A stretch of 64,000 nucleotides of DNA from DATARH01 sp963778385 (GCA_963778385.1 CAVZUA010000033.1:186001-250000); one strand, 5' to 3'; positions 16,816 to 26,262 are shown, counted from the first letter of the stretch. Translations and numbers: made by a program. The notes: a model not told the origin generated them from the sequence alone.

Positions 16816-17475
16816 TCAGGTTTGCGGCTGCGGCAACGACTTGCCAAATCGGAGCAGAGAGAAATGGTCGAAGGGCGGCATCGTGCGCCGCTCGATCAGG
16901 TGGATGTCCTTTCGCCGCGCGACCCAATCGGCAAAGCGGTTCCAGGGGAAATCGAGCCGCCAGCCGAGCCAGCAGACAACGGGCCGCAACACTTCCTCGA
17001 CCTTGCGCCGCAAGCCGGCTTCGGCGCCGACCCGGTTGGCGAGGACGATCTCGCCACCGGGCTTGACCACGCGGGCGAATTCGTCGAGCGCCGCCTCAGG
17101 GTTCGGACACGTCGATACCACATAGGTCGCGACGACGACGTCAAAGGAATCATCTGGGAACGACAGATGTTCTGCGTCCATCACCTCGAGCCGGACGACA
17201 TGAGTGAGCGCAAGCTGCGAAACCCGAGTTCTCGCTTTCCGCAGCATCTGCTCCGAAAGATCGACGCCGACGATGCGGTTGTCCGCCGAGTAATCGCGAA
17301 GCGAGATGCCGGTGCCAACGCCGACCTCGAGAATCGTTCCGCCAACCCCATCGGCCGCCTCGATCGCCGCCCGCCGCCCACGGTCGAAAAGGGCGCCACC
17401 AAAGACAAGATCGTAAACCGGCGCCCAGCGGGCGTACGCCTTCTTTATCCCAACCTTGTCGATTTCCGCTCGCAT
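16816..17475 (-). CDS. pmtA: Phosphatidylethanolamine N-methyltransferase (PmtA-type)
   Basis: A 219-residue class I SAM-dependent methyltransferase. The N-terminus KKAYARWAPVYDLVFGGALF is typical of the Rhodobacter-type PmtA family. The SAM site reads ILEVGVGTGISL at 48-59, followed by VGVDLSEQMLRKA and VMDAEHLSFPDDSFDVV. These enzymes methylate phosphatidylethanolamine stepwise to phosphatidylcholine at the inner membrane. The neighbouring psd makes the substrate. It could instead be a related methyltransferase acting on another lipid amine, but the start region favours PmtA. Confidence 0.85.
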   Translation of the reverse strand: MRAEIDKVGIKKAYARWAPVYDLVFGGALFDRGRRAAIEAADGVGGTILEVGVGTGISLRDYSADNRIVGVDLSEQMLRKARTRVSQLALTHVVRLEVMDAEHLSFPDDSFDVVVATYVVSTCPNPEAALDEFARVVKPGGEIVLANRVGAEAGLRRKVEEVLRPVVCWLGWRLDFPWNRFADWVARRKDIHLIERRTMPPFDHFSLLRFGKSLPQPQT

Positions 17476-17634
17476 TCCTCACCCCATCGGGCCGACGCAA
17501 ATATGACAAGCGTCGGCGTCTTCGATGATGGAAACGTTACCGGGGACCTATGACAACTCAGTGACTTAGATAAAATCGGCTCTGGTATGGGGGCGGTGGG
17601 GCAACTAACGCATTGTGCGAGTGCCAAATATGGA

Positions 17635-18420
17635 TCAGGTCAAGTAGTAGCCATATTGCGCTGCTAAGTCCCCAGTCTCATGCAATATGTAGGATCCATG
17701 TTCTCGTAAGAAATCGTCGCGACTGACTGCCGTCGTCGGCGTATCGCGGAATGGACTCTGCTGAGCGTAACTGTTCCGATCGAAGCTACTGTTGATGGTA
17801 TGTTTGCTGAGAAATGTAGCGACCGTGCTGGGAGCGGTGAGATTTAATCTATCGGCGATCTCAAGCGCGACGCGGTCGGGATCCTCTCGCATCCCTTCTT
17901 GTCGAATCTCGAGAACCCGATCGGGATGAGCTGCGGCGAGCTCACGACCGGCACGCGTGTAATGCCGCCATTCCCTGATCGCCGCGTCGAGGTCCTTAGC
18001 CCAGGGCGCCGCGAAGCCTGAGGTCATCATAGATAAGCAGACCGATCGCGGGTCGCGGACCACGAGTACCATGTGCGCCGTCGGAAACATCTGAAGCAGA
18101 GGCTTGCCGACCAGGGCGTTTTCCGGCGAGCCATCGACCCAATGATGTCCGCCCGACTGTCGGCGCATCATCTGATCAAATCCCACGCCGAGATAGGCTA
18201 AGAACTGGATGAACTCGATCCCATGGTTGTCAAGCCATTGGCCCGGACCGCTTGACAGAGAGTACGCCCGCCGGACGGCCTCCGCGTCGTTGCGCAGCAG
18301 ATAGTAGAAGAAGTGGGTTTCCGCTGAGGTCCAATATTCCGGATGGGCCGCGATTGCCCAACTAAGCGCGGAAGTTCCCGAACGAGGACAGCCCGCGACG
18401 AAGACGGGGTTTGCGGTCAT
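17635..18420 (-). CDS. Sulfotransferase family protein
   Basis: 261 residues from the ATG at 18420, chosen because FVAGCPRSGTS (PAPS 5'-phosphosulfate loop, residues 7-17) must sit near the N-terminus. The longer frame is unrelated. The 3'-phosphate-binding element is VLVVRDPRSVCLSM. These enzymes move sulfate from PAPS to hydroxyl groups of sugars or other acceptors. It follows the frameshifted methyltransferase gene by 22 bp in the same direction, so both belong to the glycan cluster at 17.6-26.3 kb. The acceptor is unknown. Confidence 0.88.
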   Translation of the reverse strand: MTANPVFVAGCPRSGTSALSWAIAAHPEYWTSAETHFFYYLLRNDAEAVRRAYSLSSGPGQWLDNHGIEFIQFLAYLGVGFDQMMRRQSGGHHWVDGSPENALVGKPLLQMFPTAHMVLVVRDPRSVCLSMMTSGFAAPWAKDLDAAIREWRHYTRAGRELAAAHPDRVLEIRQEGMREDPDRVALEIADRLNLTAPSTVATFLSKHTINSSFDRNSYAQQSPFRDTPTTAVSRDDFLREHGSYILHETGDLAAQYGYYLT

Positions 18421-18442
18421 TGAGTCATCACTTCTGCTGACG

Positions 18443-19220
18443 TCAGCTGTGCGCAATACCTCCTGGATCGTGGCGGTAGAGACCCATGATTTTCTTAAAG
18501 CCTCGACCAAGCACTGCCTCGTTGGTCCATTCGAGCGGCCGGCCTGTCTTGACCAGTCCGCGCGCGGCAAAAAAAATTATCGAGAAACATCTCGCTAAAG
18601 CTCCAATGATGCGTTCGGTCGCCCTGAAATCCATTCGGGTGGAAGCGGCAAATCGCTTCATCGCTTTCCGCGGCGAGATACTCGATCACCGCGGTCCCCT
18701 CGGGCGCCAGGAGGTCAGAAAGCGCGAGCAGCGCCGCGGGCAGCGACAAGATGTTGTTGAGCGACGCGAGGCTCAAGATGACATCAAATGGCCCAAGGCG
18801 TTGGATCTGGCTTCCGCATGGCGGATCACCAAAATCTCCGTGAATAAAGGATAGGCGGTCGCGGCTCATCCCCGAGATGGTGCGTATCAATTTGGCGCAA
18901 TCGAAGAGGCGTTCGTCGACCTCGACCCCGCAGTAGAACGACGCTCCGCGCGCGATAAAGTGGTGACCGTAGTAACCGAGGTGGCAACCGATATCGAGTA
19001 TCCGGGTCTGGGCAGTAGTCTCGATCAGCGGCTCGAAGACATGAAGCTTAGCTAAGGGGGTAGGGTTGCCATAAGCGACCGTGTCGCCAAACGCGCGCGT
19101 CGAGAATCCGTTGGAGAAATTGACCTCGATACGATAGGGCCGATACGGCTCGAGCATAGCCTGCAGAACCGTAGGTTCAAGTCGACTGTCCACCAACCAA
19201 GCATAGGCCGGTAATTCCAT
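18443..19220 (-). pseudogene. SAM-dependent methyltransferase with a single-base frameshift at a T8 run
   Basis: The frame from the ATG at 19220 encodes a class I methyltransferase: ILDIGCHLGYYGHHFIARGA (SAM motif), then VEVDERLF and FDVILSLASLNNIL. After HHWSFSEMFLDNFF the annotated frame degenerates. The +1 frame then gives RGLVKTGRPLEWTNEAVLGR and FKKIMGLYRHDPGG to a TGA at 18443. The switch falls on eight A at 18569-18576 (T8 on the coding strand). Removing one T restores a protein of about 258 residues. It may be a sequencing error, a real mutation, or slippage on the T run. It sits in the glycan cluster between hydrolase and sulfotransferase genes. Confidence 0.75.
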
Positions 19221-19271
19221 GCCGTATCCCAAACACAATTGCGGGACGCAAGTGTACGCGCGGCTTCGAGG

Positions 19272-21002
19272 CTAAAGCGTGTCGATCGACATCTTCACCA
19301 GGGTGATAAATCCGTCGAACTGGCCGACACGGTCCATGATGCCGATAGCATCGAAATTATCAAGAACGGCTTCGGGGGAGGACAATGAGTGACGGCGGAA
19401 GCGCTCCTCAACAACAATGCTGCTGACAAACTCCGCCCGCGCGAAGCGCAGCCGCCGCCATCGTCCGTCTCGTGATGTGTCGGCATCGCGAAAAGCATGG
19501 GCGACCGCCTCCTCATCGTTTCGCTGATAGCGGCGGCTAAGGATGAGTTCGAGATCATCGGCGGCCGGGTCGACCGGCTCCGCGAGAATAATTTCGATCG
19601 CTTGCCAACGCGGCGGAAGCAGCCACGGCCGAATACCAAACCGTGTGAGGCGCGCTCGCGGTGCGCGGGTGAAGCGGACGGTCCAGCCACTCTCGGAACT
19701 TGCCAGCGAAGGGCTGACTTTGTCACCGACGGGCGCGAGCCAGGGGTCGTCACCGGCCTCCAATAGCGCAAGGCGTTGCACGAGTGGAGCCGGTGGTACC
19801 CGTAGGTCGGAGGTGCCGGCGGTGTGAATAGCGGTCGAAGCTCTGACCGTTCTCCCACAGACCGGGAGGAGGCATGTCACGAAATAGAGAATCTCTGTTT
19901 CCGCATGGCTCCGCTCAAAACGAAAGAGTGACGCCTCGGCGCCGACACGCTCCGGCCGCGTGAAGTGCCATTCGCGGCTCATATTGCCGTGAGAGGCAAG
20001 TTGCTCAGACCAGCACAGAACTGGAGCGAATTGATCAGAGAAATCAGAGCAACGAATTGCGACTTTGCCCGATTTGAGAGATGAGATCGGCTCAATTCGG
20101 CTGATCGCTGCGCATTTGTTCAGCAGGTGTTCTTCCAGCTGTTGCACGAGATAGGGCTGCGTTCCGAAGGGCTTCATCGTGTGGTCTTGGTTCGCCGCCA
20201 ACGACAGGAAATACGGGTTCTGCACCCGGTGCCAAGTCGCCATCGCCATGTCGAGCGAGAAGAATTTGTCATTTGTTGCAGTTTCGTAGTAGGTCAGCGC
20301 CCTGATCTCCGACATTCGGAGCATGGGATCGAAGGCTTGGCGCCAACGCGAGGTGCGGCCGGGCCCCATCGCTTCAATTGCAGCGTCCCACATGCTGCGC
20401 TTCTCGACGCCCTGAAAGGACATGCCGCCGCAACCGAAGGTGGGAAAGATGCGCTTGATGCGAGGTTCCAGGGCCGCCAGCAAGTAGCAGAAGACCCCGC
20501 CCCAGCTCCCGCCGATGATATCAGTTGGCTGATAACCGATGTGGAATACCCAATTCAATGCTGCCCAAATACCGGCCACGTTATGATAAGTGTAGCTATC
20601 CCGGACATCGTCCTCGGCGGTGTATATGGGGTCGTAGTCACAGCGCAAATGCGGATGCACCGGTGACCGCCCACGACCGATCCAATCGACCGCCGCGTAG
20701 TTCTGCTTGAAATATTGAGTAAGCCACCAAGTCGTGTCTTCTGAAAAAGCACCGCCGCCACCAGGAATCGAAAAGACGATGCGGCGGTCACCTGCGTCGT
20801 GCACGCACAGCTGCAAGTGAACGGCGACCTCGACGCCTGCAAAGCTCGCGGCGGATATCCAATAACGCGTCATTGTCGCGGTGCCGCGCTGCTCCGATGC
20901 GACCAACCGGACGGTGTAGTGTTCCACGGCCCGGAGATGACCGAGCATGTCGATGGCCGGCAGTGCCATGATTTCGGGAAATTGCTCGAGCGCCCCGATC
21001 AT
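19272..21002 (-). CDS. Alpha/beta-hydrolase-fold protein with large C-terminal domain (putative esterase)
   Basis: 576 residues. Residues about 75-300 look like an alpha/beta hydrolase: VFSIPGGGG as oxyanion-side loop, WIGRGRSPVHPH, and a nucleophile elbow GGSWGG with Ser 166. The C-terminal ~270 residues (many Trp/Arg-rich strands) have no family I recognise. It is 5 bp after wecB in the same operon. A role in adding or removing an acyl group on a surface glycan is inferred from context only. No signal peptide is seen, so it acts in the cytoplasm. Confidence 0.65.
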   Translation of the reverse strand: MIGALEQFPEIMALPAIDMLGHLRAVEHYTVRLVASEQRGTATMTRYWISAASFAGVEVAVHLQLCVHDAGDRRIVFSIPGGGGAFSEDTTWWLTQYFKQNYAAVDWIGRGRSPVHPHLRCDYDPIYTAEDDVRDSYTYHNVAGIWAALNWVFHIGYQPTDIIGGSWGGVFCYLLAALEPRIKRIFPTFGCGGMSFQGVEKRSMWDAAIEAMGPGRTSRWRQAFDPMLRMSEIRALTYYETATNDKFFSLDMAMATWHRVQNPYFLSLAANQDHTMKPFGTQPYLVQQLEEHLLNKCAAISRIEPISSLKSGKVAIRCSDFSDQFAPVLCWSEQLASHGNMSREWHFTRPERVGAEASLFRFERSHAETEILYFVTCLLPVCGRTVRASTAIHTAGTSDLRVPPAPLVQRLALLEAGDDPWLAPVGDKVSPSLASSESGWTVRFTRAPRARLTRFGIRPWLLPPRWQAIEIILAEPVDPAADDLELILSRRYQRNDEEAVAHAFRDADTSRDGRWRRLRFARAEFVSSIVVEERFRRHSLSSPEAVLDNFDAIGIMDRVGQFDGFITLVKMSIDTL

Positions 21003-21007
21003 CAGGG

Positions 21008-22159
21008 CTACTCACCGACGAGAAGGGCACGCCTGCGACCGTACGATGCCTCGATAATGTCGGCTATCCGCTCGCCGGCCTCGCCGTCACCGTATAGTCC
21101 GCTTGGATGCAAAGCGCTGACTGGCCCGGTTGCGCCATCGAGTATGCGCTTCGCCTCGGCCAAGATGCGGTCCGGGTCGGTTCCGACCAGACAAGACAAT
21201 CCAGCTTCCACGCCCTCAGGTCGTTCGGTCCGGTTGCGCGCGACGAGCACGCGCTTGTTTAAGGCGACCGCCTCCTCTTGAATTCCGCCAGAATCGGTGA
21301 TGATGAGGTCAGCCTGCTGCATTGCGGCGACAAAGTGCGGGTAATCGAGGGGCGGAACGAGGTGCAGGCGATCCACGCCCCCGAGCAGCGCGTATGCCAC
21401 ACCGGCAACATTCGGGTTCGGGTGCACCGGAAACACTGCAACCAGATCAGCATATTCATCGATCAGTCGCCGAACCGCTGATTGGGCGGCGGTGAGTGGC
21501 CGGCCGAAGCTTTCACGGCGATGCAATGTCACCAGTAAAAGGCGCTGTTCCGGCCGCAAGGTGATTCCGGAGGAGGGATGGCATTTCACCGCCCAAAACA
21601 GGGCATCGATGACCGTATTGCCCGTAACGAAGACTGTCGCCGGGTCGATCCCCTCGCGCAAGAGATTGGCTTGGGCGCGGTTTGTCGGCGCGAAGTTAAA
21701 ACGTGCAATACGTGAGGCGATAACGCGGTTCAATTCTTCCGGAAACGGTTGGTGCAAATCGCCTGTGCGCAGTCCTGCTTCGACATGGGCAAAGGGCACT
21801 TTTGCGTAGAAACAAGCCATCGCCGTTGCCATGACACTCGTGGTATCACCCTGTGCTACGACGAGATCGGGACATTCCTTCGCAAGCGAAGCCGATACTT
21901 GCTCTATCAAACGGCCGGTTAGCTCGGGGAGCGATTGGCCCTCGGTCATCACATCGAGGTCGATATCGGCGGCGACGTCAAAGAATTTAAGAACCGGGGC
22001 TATGAGGTCGCGGTGTTGCGCAGTGACCAATACCGTGACACTGGCCCAATCCCGTCGTCGCAGCGCGCGAATGACCGGCGCCATTTTGATCGCCTCGGGA
22101 CGTGTCCCGACCAGACAGGTAATTCTGAGTGGCGTGCTCAAATCACCCGCCTCCGCCAT
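21008..22159 (-). CDS. wecB: UDP-N-acetylglucosamine 2-epimerase (non-hydrolysing)
   Basis: A 383-residue enzyme interconverting UDP-GlcNAc and UDP-ManNAc. Signature segments in order: LVGTRPEAIKMAPVIRAL, VVAQGDTTSVMATAMA, FAHVEAGLRTGDLHQPFPEE, NRVIASRIA, NTVIDAL, and ITDSGGIQEEAVALNKRVLV near the C-terminus. Length is normal. It supplies ManNAc units for polysaccharide made by the surrounding genes. 60 bp separate it from the upstream glycosyltransferase gene. Confidence 0.95.
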   Translation of the reverse strand: MAEAGDLSTPLRITCLVGTRPEAIKMAPVIRALRRRDWASVTVLVTAQHRDLIAPVLKFFDVAADIDLDVMTEGQSLPELTGRLIEQVSASLAKECPDLVVAQGDTTSVMATAMACFYAKVPFAHVEAGLRTGDLHQPFPEELNRVIASRIARFNFAPTNRAQANLLREGIDPATVFVTGNTVIDALFWAVKCHPSSGITLRPEQRLLLVTLHRRESFGRPLTAAQSAVRRLIDEYADLVAVFPVHPNPNVAGVAYALLGGVDRLHLVPPLDYPHFVAAMQQADLIITDSGGIQEEAVALNKRVLVARNRTERPEGVEAGLSCLVGTDPDRILAEAKRILDGATGPVSALHPSGLYGDGEAGERIADIIEASYGRRRALLVGE

Positions 22160-22219
22160 CGCCGATGGCGTTCATGCGAGTGGGAGTTGTCTGCAAAATT
22201 CGAGCAAATGCGGCTGACT

Positions 22220-24595
22220 TCACCCGAACCCCGGCTCATCACGGTAACGGTGAGGTTCCCACGATCCCCAACGCTCCTCGAAGAGAGCCCGGTTCCTGTT
22301 CATCAGCTCACCGGCTTGCGCACCCAATGTGCTGAACGAGACGGACAGATGGTGATGCACGAAAACATCATCGGCGATCACCATCTTCACACCTTGTTCA
22401 TTCGCCCGCATGCAATAGTCATCGTCTTCGAAGTAGCCCAACCCGTAACGCTCGTCGAGCATCCCCACCGAGTCGATCGTGTGGCGGCGCAAAGCCACAG
22501 CAAAAAACGCCAGGCGGCGCACTTGTGTCGTCCGGCGCAAGCGGGATCGTAAGAAACGGCGCGTCGCAACCTCCATTTCTTGCATATTTCGATACGCGAT
22601 TCTGATTTTCTGCTCGTTGCCGATGTTGTTCGTGAGTGGTCCGACCAAGCCAATCTCCGAATTGAGCTGCATCGGTCTGATGAGCCCGCGGATCCAGCCG
22701 CGCGTGACGTATGTGTCGTTGTTCAATAATATGACGTATTCACCTTTCGCGGCCTTGATCCCCACGTTATTGCCTGCGGAAAAACCTATATTGCGTTCAT
22801 TCAGGATTACCCGTAGCCGGGGTTCTTGCTGTTCCAATTTGGCAAGTTCCTCCCGGCTCTCGTCAGTAGACGCATTGTCGACCACAACAATTTCGTAATT
22901 CGGATAGTCACTGTATTGAATTAGCGAGTTAAGGCATGCATTGCTGAATTGCCAGTTGTTGTGCGTAAGAATGACGACGGATACAAGCGGGTCCATGGCG
23001 ACAACTGCCGCATAGAATTCCTGGGCGCGCGCCTGCCAATCATGTCGGCTCGCCCAGGCCTGGCGCCGCTGCCGCAATTCGATCGAATCTTCGGCGATCG
23101 CTTGCGCAATCCGGTCACCAAACGATGCCGCATCCTCAGCTATGTAGACTAAATCGGTCGCCTCCAATACTTCTGGCATCGGTGCGGCAACGACCGGCTT
23201 TCCGGCCATCATGTACTCGTAAAGCTTCACCGGATTTGTGCATCGTATCAAATCCGTCATTTTGAAGGGGATTATCGCCACATCAAAATCGTGAAGGTGC
23301 CCAGGCAGCTCCTGGTAAGAGCATTCGCCACAAAACGTGACATTATCTAACTTGTCGGCACGCGAAATGTCGCAACCGTTGGTTCGGCCGATCAACCGGA
23401 ACTGCCAGGACGGATGCGCCGCGGCGCAGGCCTCGATCCACTCGATGTTGAACCATTCGGCAATGGCACCAAAATAACCGATGACTGGCCGCTCACCGAT
23501 AGCGCTGTCGGAAAATGCAGTCGCGAAATGCTCGGTTTCGCACGCGTTGCGAACGATGGTTGTCGACCGCAAGGGGGCGATGTGCTCGGCGAGGGGGCGT
23601 GATGCGCTGACGACAAGATCGGCGTTGACGAATAGTGAATTCTCCATCTCCGTCAGCCTGGGCGCCGCATTGCTGAACCCGCTTGCCAGGTCTAGGCAGT
23701 CGTAGACAATTGTCGCGCCCGTCACACTGAGAGCGACCTGATGCCAAGACGGGTGGTTGAGGACCACGATCGGTTCACGGATCGCGAATTCGCTCGTGAG
23801 CGCATCGAGCGCCGCCTGTAGGTCGCCGACGCCGGGGTCGGTCAAGCCGTTGTAGATATTTTCCGCGCGTGACATGTCGAGGTGCAGACGGACGACAAAA
23901 ACCCCGGGACAAGGATTTTCAACGATTCGAAAGCGCTCCTCGTTTTCTACCGTGTCGAAGACAATGGAGATGTAGAAAACGCGAGCACCGGCCGCAGCCA
24001 AGCAGCGGCAGAGATGCTGTGGCCGTTGAATCCGGAAGTTCCAGTCGATCACCCCCAGCCAGACCACGTCACGGTGGGTGTCGGACCGTTTTGCCGCCGC
24101 CGATAGAAGTAGCCCGTATCGCTGCTCTTGCAGCCTTGGTGGTGCCGTGGGCTTCTCGCCGCTTTCGAGCTGATACCAACCCGCACCATGATCTCGAACC
24201 AATCGCTCAGCTTCAAATGACGAGTAGCCGGTCAATGCGTGGAGCGACTCGCGCGCATCGGCCAAGTCCGGGGCCAATTTACTGGCTGCGGCATAGGCTC
24301 TTAGCGCTTCGGCTCGGCGCGCCTGCACGTTCATGAGATGACCCAGCTGCAGGTGGGTGTCCGCAACACGATCGTCCAGGGTCAGGGCGTTGAGGTACGC
24401 TTCCTCAGCCGCCCGATAATCGCCGCTCTCCTTCAAACCGTGTCCAAGCTGGACCCAGATTGGCATGAGAGCCGGGTTGAGCCGTAAGGCTTTGCGGTAA
24501 AAAGCCGTCGCTGCTGGCCAATCATTTTTGTCGCGGGCTAGGTCGCCTTTTTGGGCGAAAAATCGGCGCGGCGGCGGCGCTCGCCGAAGAGCCAT
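22220..24595 (-). CDS. Fusion glycosyltransferase: TPR repeats, GT-B (family 1/4-like) and GT-A (family 2) domains
   Basis: 791 residues with three parts. Residues about 10-125 are TPR repeats (FYRKALRLNPALMPIWVQLG, AEEAYLNALTLDDRVADTHL). Residues about 165-535 are a GT-B glycosyltransferase (VIGYFGAIAEWFNIEWIE, IIPFKMTDLIRCTNPVKLYE, AGKPVVAAPM). Residues about 540-791 are a GT2 enzyme (VSVVILTHNNW, IVVVDNASTDESRE, YVILLNNDTYVTRGW, YFEDDDYCMRA). It probably adds two successive sugars or elongates a glycan in the cytoplasm. The start overlaps the upstream methyltransferase gene by 58 bp. Confidence 0.88.
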   Translation of the reverse strand: MALRRAPPPRRFFAQKGDLARDKNDWPAATAFYRKALRLNPALMPIWVQLGHGLKESGDYRAAEEAYLNALTLDDRVADTHLQLGHLMNVQARRAEALRAYAAASKLAPDLADARESLHALTGYSSFEAERLVRDHGAGWYQLESGEKPTAPPRLQEQRYGLLLSAAAKRSDTHRDVVWLGVIDWNFRIQRPQHLCRCLAAAGARVFYISIVFDTVENEERFRIVENPCPGVFVVRLHLDMSRAENIYNGLTDPGVGDLQAALDALTSEFAIREPIVVLNHPSWHQVALSVTGATIVYDCLDLASGFSNAAPRLTEMENSLFVNADLVVSASRPLAEHIAPLRSTTIVRNACETEHFATAFSDSAIGERPVIGYFGAIAEWFNIEWIEACAAAHPSWQFRLIGRTNGCDISRADKLDNVTFCGECSYQELPGHLHDFDVAIIPFKMTDLIRCTNPVKLYEYMMAGKPVVAAPMPEVLEATDLVYIAEDAASFGDRIAQAIAEDSIELRQRRQAWASRHDWQARAQEFYAAVVAMDPLVSVVILTHNNWQFSNACLNSLIQYSDYPNYEIVVVDNASTDESREELAKLEQQEPRLRVILNERNIGFSAGNNVGIKAAKGEYVILLNNDTYVTRGWIRGLIRPMQLNSEIGLVGPLTNNIGNEQKIRIAYRNMQEMEVATRRFLRSRLRRTTQVRRLAFFAVALRRHTIDSVGMLDERYGLGYFEDDDYCMRANEQGVKMVIADDVFVHHHLSVSFSTLGAQAGELMNRNRALFEERWGSWEPHRYRDEPGFG

Positions 24596-26259
24596 AAGCG
24601 CGCAGCGGTAACAAAACGCGGCCCGCGCTCAACGATTTTGCCGTCGCCGGTAAGGCCATCGGCGAGCCGCTTTACGCGGCCTTGGAAGAGCGCCTCTCGT
24701 TCCGCTGCGGCATCTTGATACTCTTTGATGCGGCGATCGCGTTCCCCCAGAGCCGTTTCTAGGGCGGTTGTGGCTTCATCAAGTTGTGCCGCTAGGGCAG
24801 CGGCTTTTTCCTCCGCTGCCTTGAGCTGCGTTACTCGGGATTGGAAGAGCGCGTCTTGCTCCGTCGCCGCGTCTTTATATTCTTTGATGCGGCGATCGCG
24901 TTCCCCCAGAGCCGTTTCTAGGGCGGTTGTGGCTTCATCAAGTTGTGCCGCCAAGGCAGCGGCTCTTTCCTCTGCTGCGCCGAGCCGGTGCTTTTGCTCC
25001 GCGCCAGCCGCGTCATCCTTTTCCGCCTGCCGCTTCAGCTCCTCAAATCGTCCCGAAAGTTCCAAATATCGCGCTGCGACCGCCGCGTGCGTCTCGGTCG
25101 CGGTGTTGAGCTGTCTGATCAGTCTTTCGATTTGCGTGTCGAGCACGGCATGTAAAACGCTTTCGCGCGCCCGCGACAAACGCTCCAACGCTGTGTAACG
25201 CGCACGATGGTCCGCCAACGCCGTCTCGGCTCTCGACCGGTCGCGCTCTGCATTCTCGTTCGCTTCGGCGAGCCGACGATCTTGCTGAGCCACGGCGAGT
25301 TCGAGCTCGGCCATCTTTTCGACCGCCGCGGCGAGTTTGCCCTCTACTTTGTCGGTGTGCGCCTCGATCTGCGCCTTAACGCGCAAAACATCGTCGAGCT
25401 GTGCTGTGAATTTCTCTGCCTGCGCCGCGAGCGTCACTTCTTGGGCGTGGTTGAGACGTTCGAGCTCGCCGCACCTGGAATTGGCCTCCTCCGCGGCCGT
25501 CCGCTGTCGCGCAGCCTCGATTTCCGTATTCGCGAGCTGGTCCTTAAGCGCGTCGGCTGCTGTTTGCGTCGCCGCCGTAGTACGGAACGCCGCGCGTTCG
25601 CGCTCTGCGAACCATCCCGCTTCGCCAAGGCGAACGATCGCCGCCGGCTTTGCGTAGACAGCGACGACCTGTACCCCGGGCCAGCCGGTGCCGGGTTCCG
25701 CAGAAACATCGATGACTTGAAGAAAGGCGAGTTGCGCCGCTCCGACAGCAGCGGGAAACGAGGTGTCTCCAAACGTTACGACGTGCTCATCGATCGGCTG
25801 CGCTTCTGCGAACGGCACGGCAACGACAAGGTATTCGTCGGCGCATCGGCTCAGATCTTCCAGCCTCTCAGCCCAATCGCTGAAATGTTCGAGCACATTG
25901 GAGCAGTAGACGACATCGGCATGCGCAAGCGGCCCATCGCCTGAGATGCTGAAGAGGAATTCTGGATGGATGGTCTGGGCCATCGCGATTGCGACCGCGG
26001 AAATGTCGGCTCCCGCGATCCGCGCTTCGGAAAAGAAAGCGCGAAGTACGGGCAGGGCATCACCCAGGGCGCAACCGAAGTCGAGGATCGAGAGTTTCTG
26101 CCCCCTGATGTCGTCGATGATGGCCGGCGGCAGCAACTCACAGACCATTTTTGCGAAGAAGGCCGTCTGTCGCCGACCGCCTTTTGCGACCCAATCTTCC
26201 AGAAAGCGCTCGTCCCAGTATCGGACGGAATTGATATCCGCTGGGGACCCCGTCCCATT
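24538..26259 (-). CDS. SAM-dependent methyltransferase with long coiled-coil tail; 5' end disrupted
   Basis: The conserved part starts at INSVRYWDERFLEDWVAKGG and runs to the SAM site SILDFGCALGDALP, then VVYCSNVLEHFSDW. A coiled coil of about 340 residues follows, with two near-identical 53-residue repeats (ALAAQLDEATTALETALGER). No usable start codon lies in frame before the conserved region: the ATG at 26258 is one base out of frame, and further upstream the frame is only antisense of RTX-like repeats. So either a one-base indel or a truncation has damaged the 5' end. Coiled-coil methyltransferases of this kind often cap or regulate length of polysaccharides. The stop overlaps the next gene by 58 bp. 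Confidence 0.7.
   Translation of the reverse strand, partial: NGTGSPADINSVRYWDERFLEDWVAKGGRRQTAFFAKMVCELLPPAIIDDIRGQKLSILDFGCALGDALPVLRAFFSEARIAGADISAVAIAMAQTIHPEFLFSISGDGPLAHADVVYCSNVLEHFSDWAERLEDLSRCADEYLVVAVPFAEAQPIDEHVVTFGDTSFPAAVGAAQLAFLQVIDVSAEPGTGWPGVQVVAVYAKPAAIVRLGEAGWFAERERAAFRTTAATQTAADALKDQLANTEIEAARQRTAAEEANSRCGELERLNHAQEVTLAAQAEKFTAQLDDVLRVKAQIEAHTDKVEGKLAAAVEKMAELELAVAQQDRRLAEANENAERDRSRAETALADHRARYTALERLSRARESVLHAVLDTQIERLIRQLNTATETHAAVAARYLELSGRFEELKRQAEKDDAAGAEQKHRLGAAEERAAALAAQLDEATTALETALGERDRRIKEYKDAATEQDALFQSRVTQLKAAEEKAAALAAQLDEATTALETALGERDRRIKEYQDAAAEREALFQGRVKRLADGLTGDGKIVERGPRFVTAARLWLFGERRRRADFSPKKAT
24722..24952. repeat. Two 71-bp or longer near-identical units, 159 bp apart, in the coiled-coil gene
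   Basis: TCTTTGATGCGGCGATCGCG begins copies at 24722 and 24881, and each extends identically for about 71 bp through TTGTGCCGC. The 159-bp period equals 53 codons, so the duplication keeps the heptad frame. It points to recent unequal recombination. Confidence 0.85.
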
Positions 26260-26262
26260 TAG

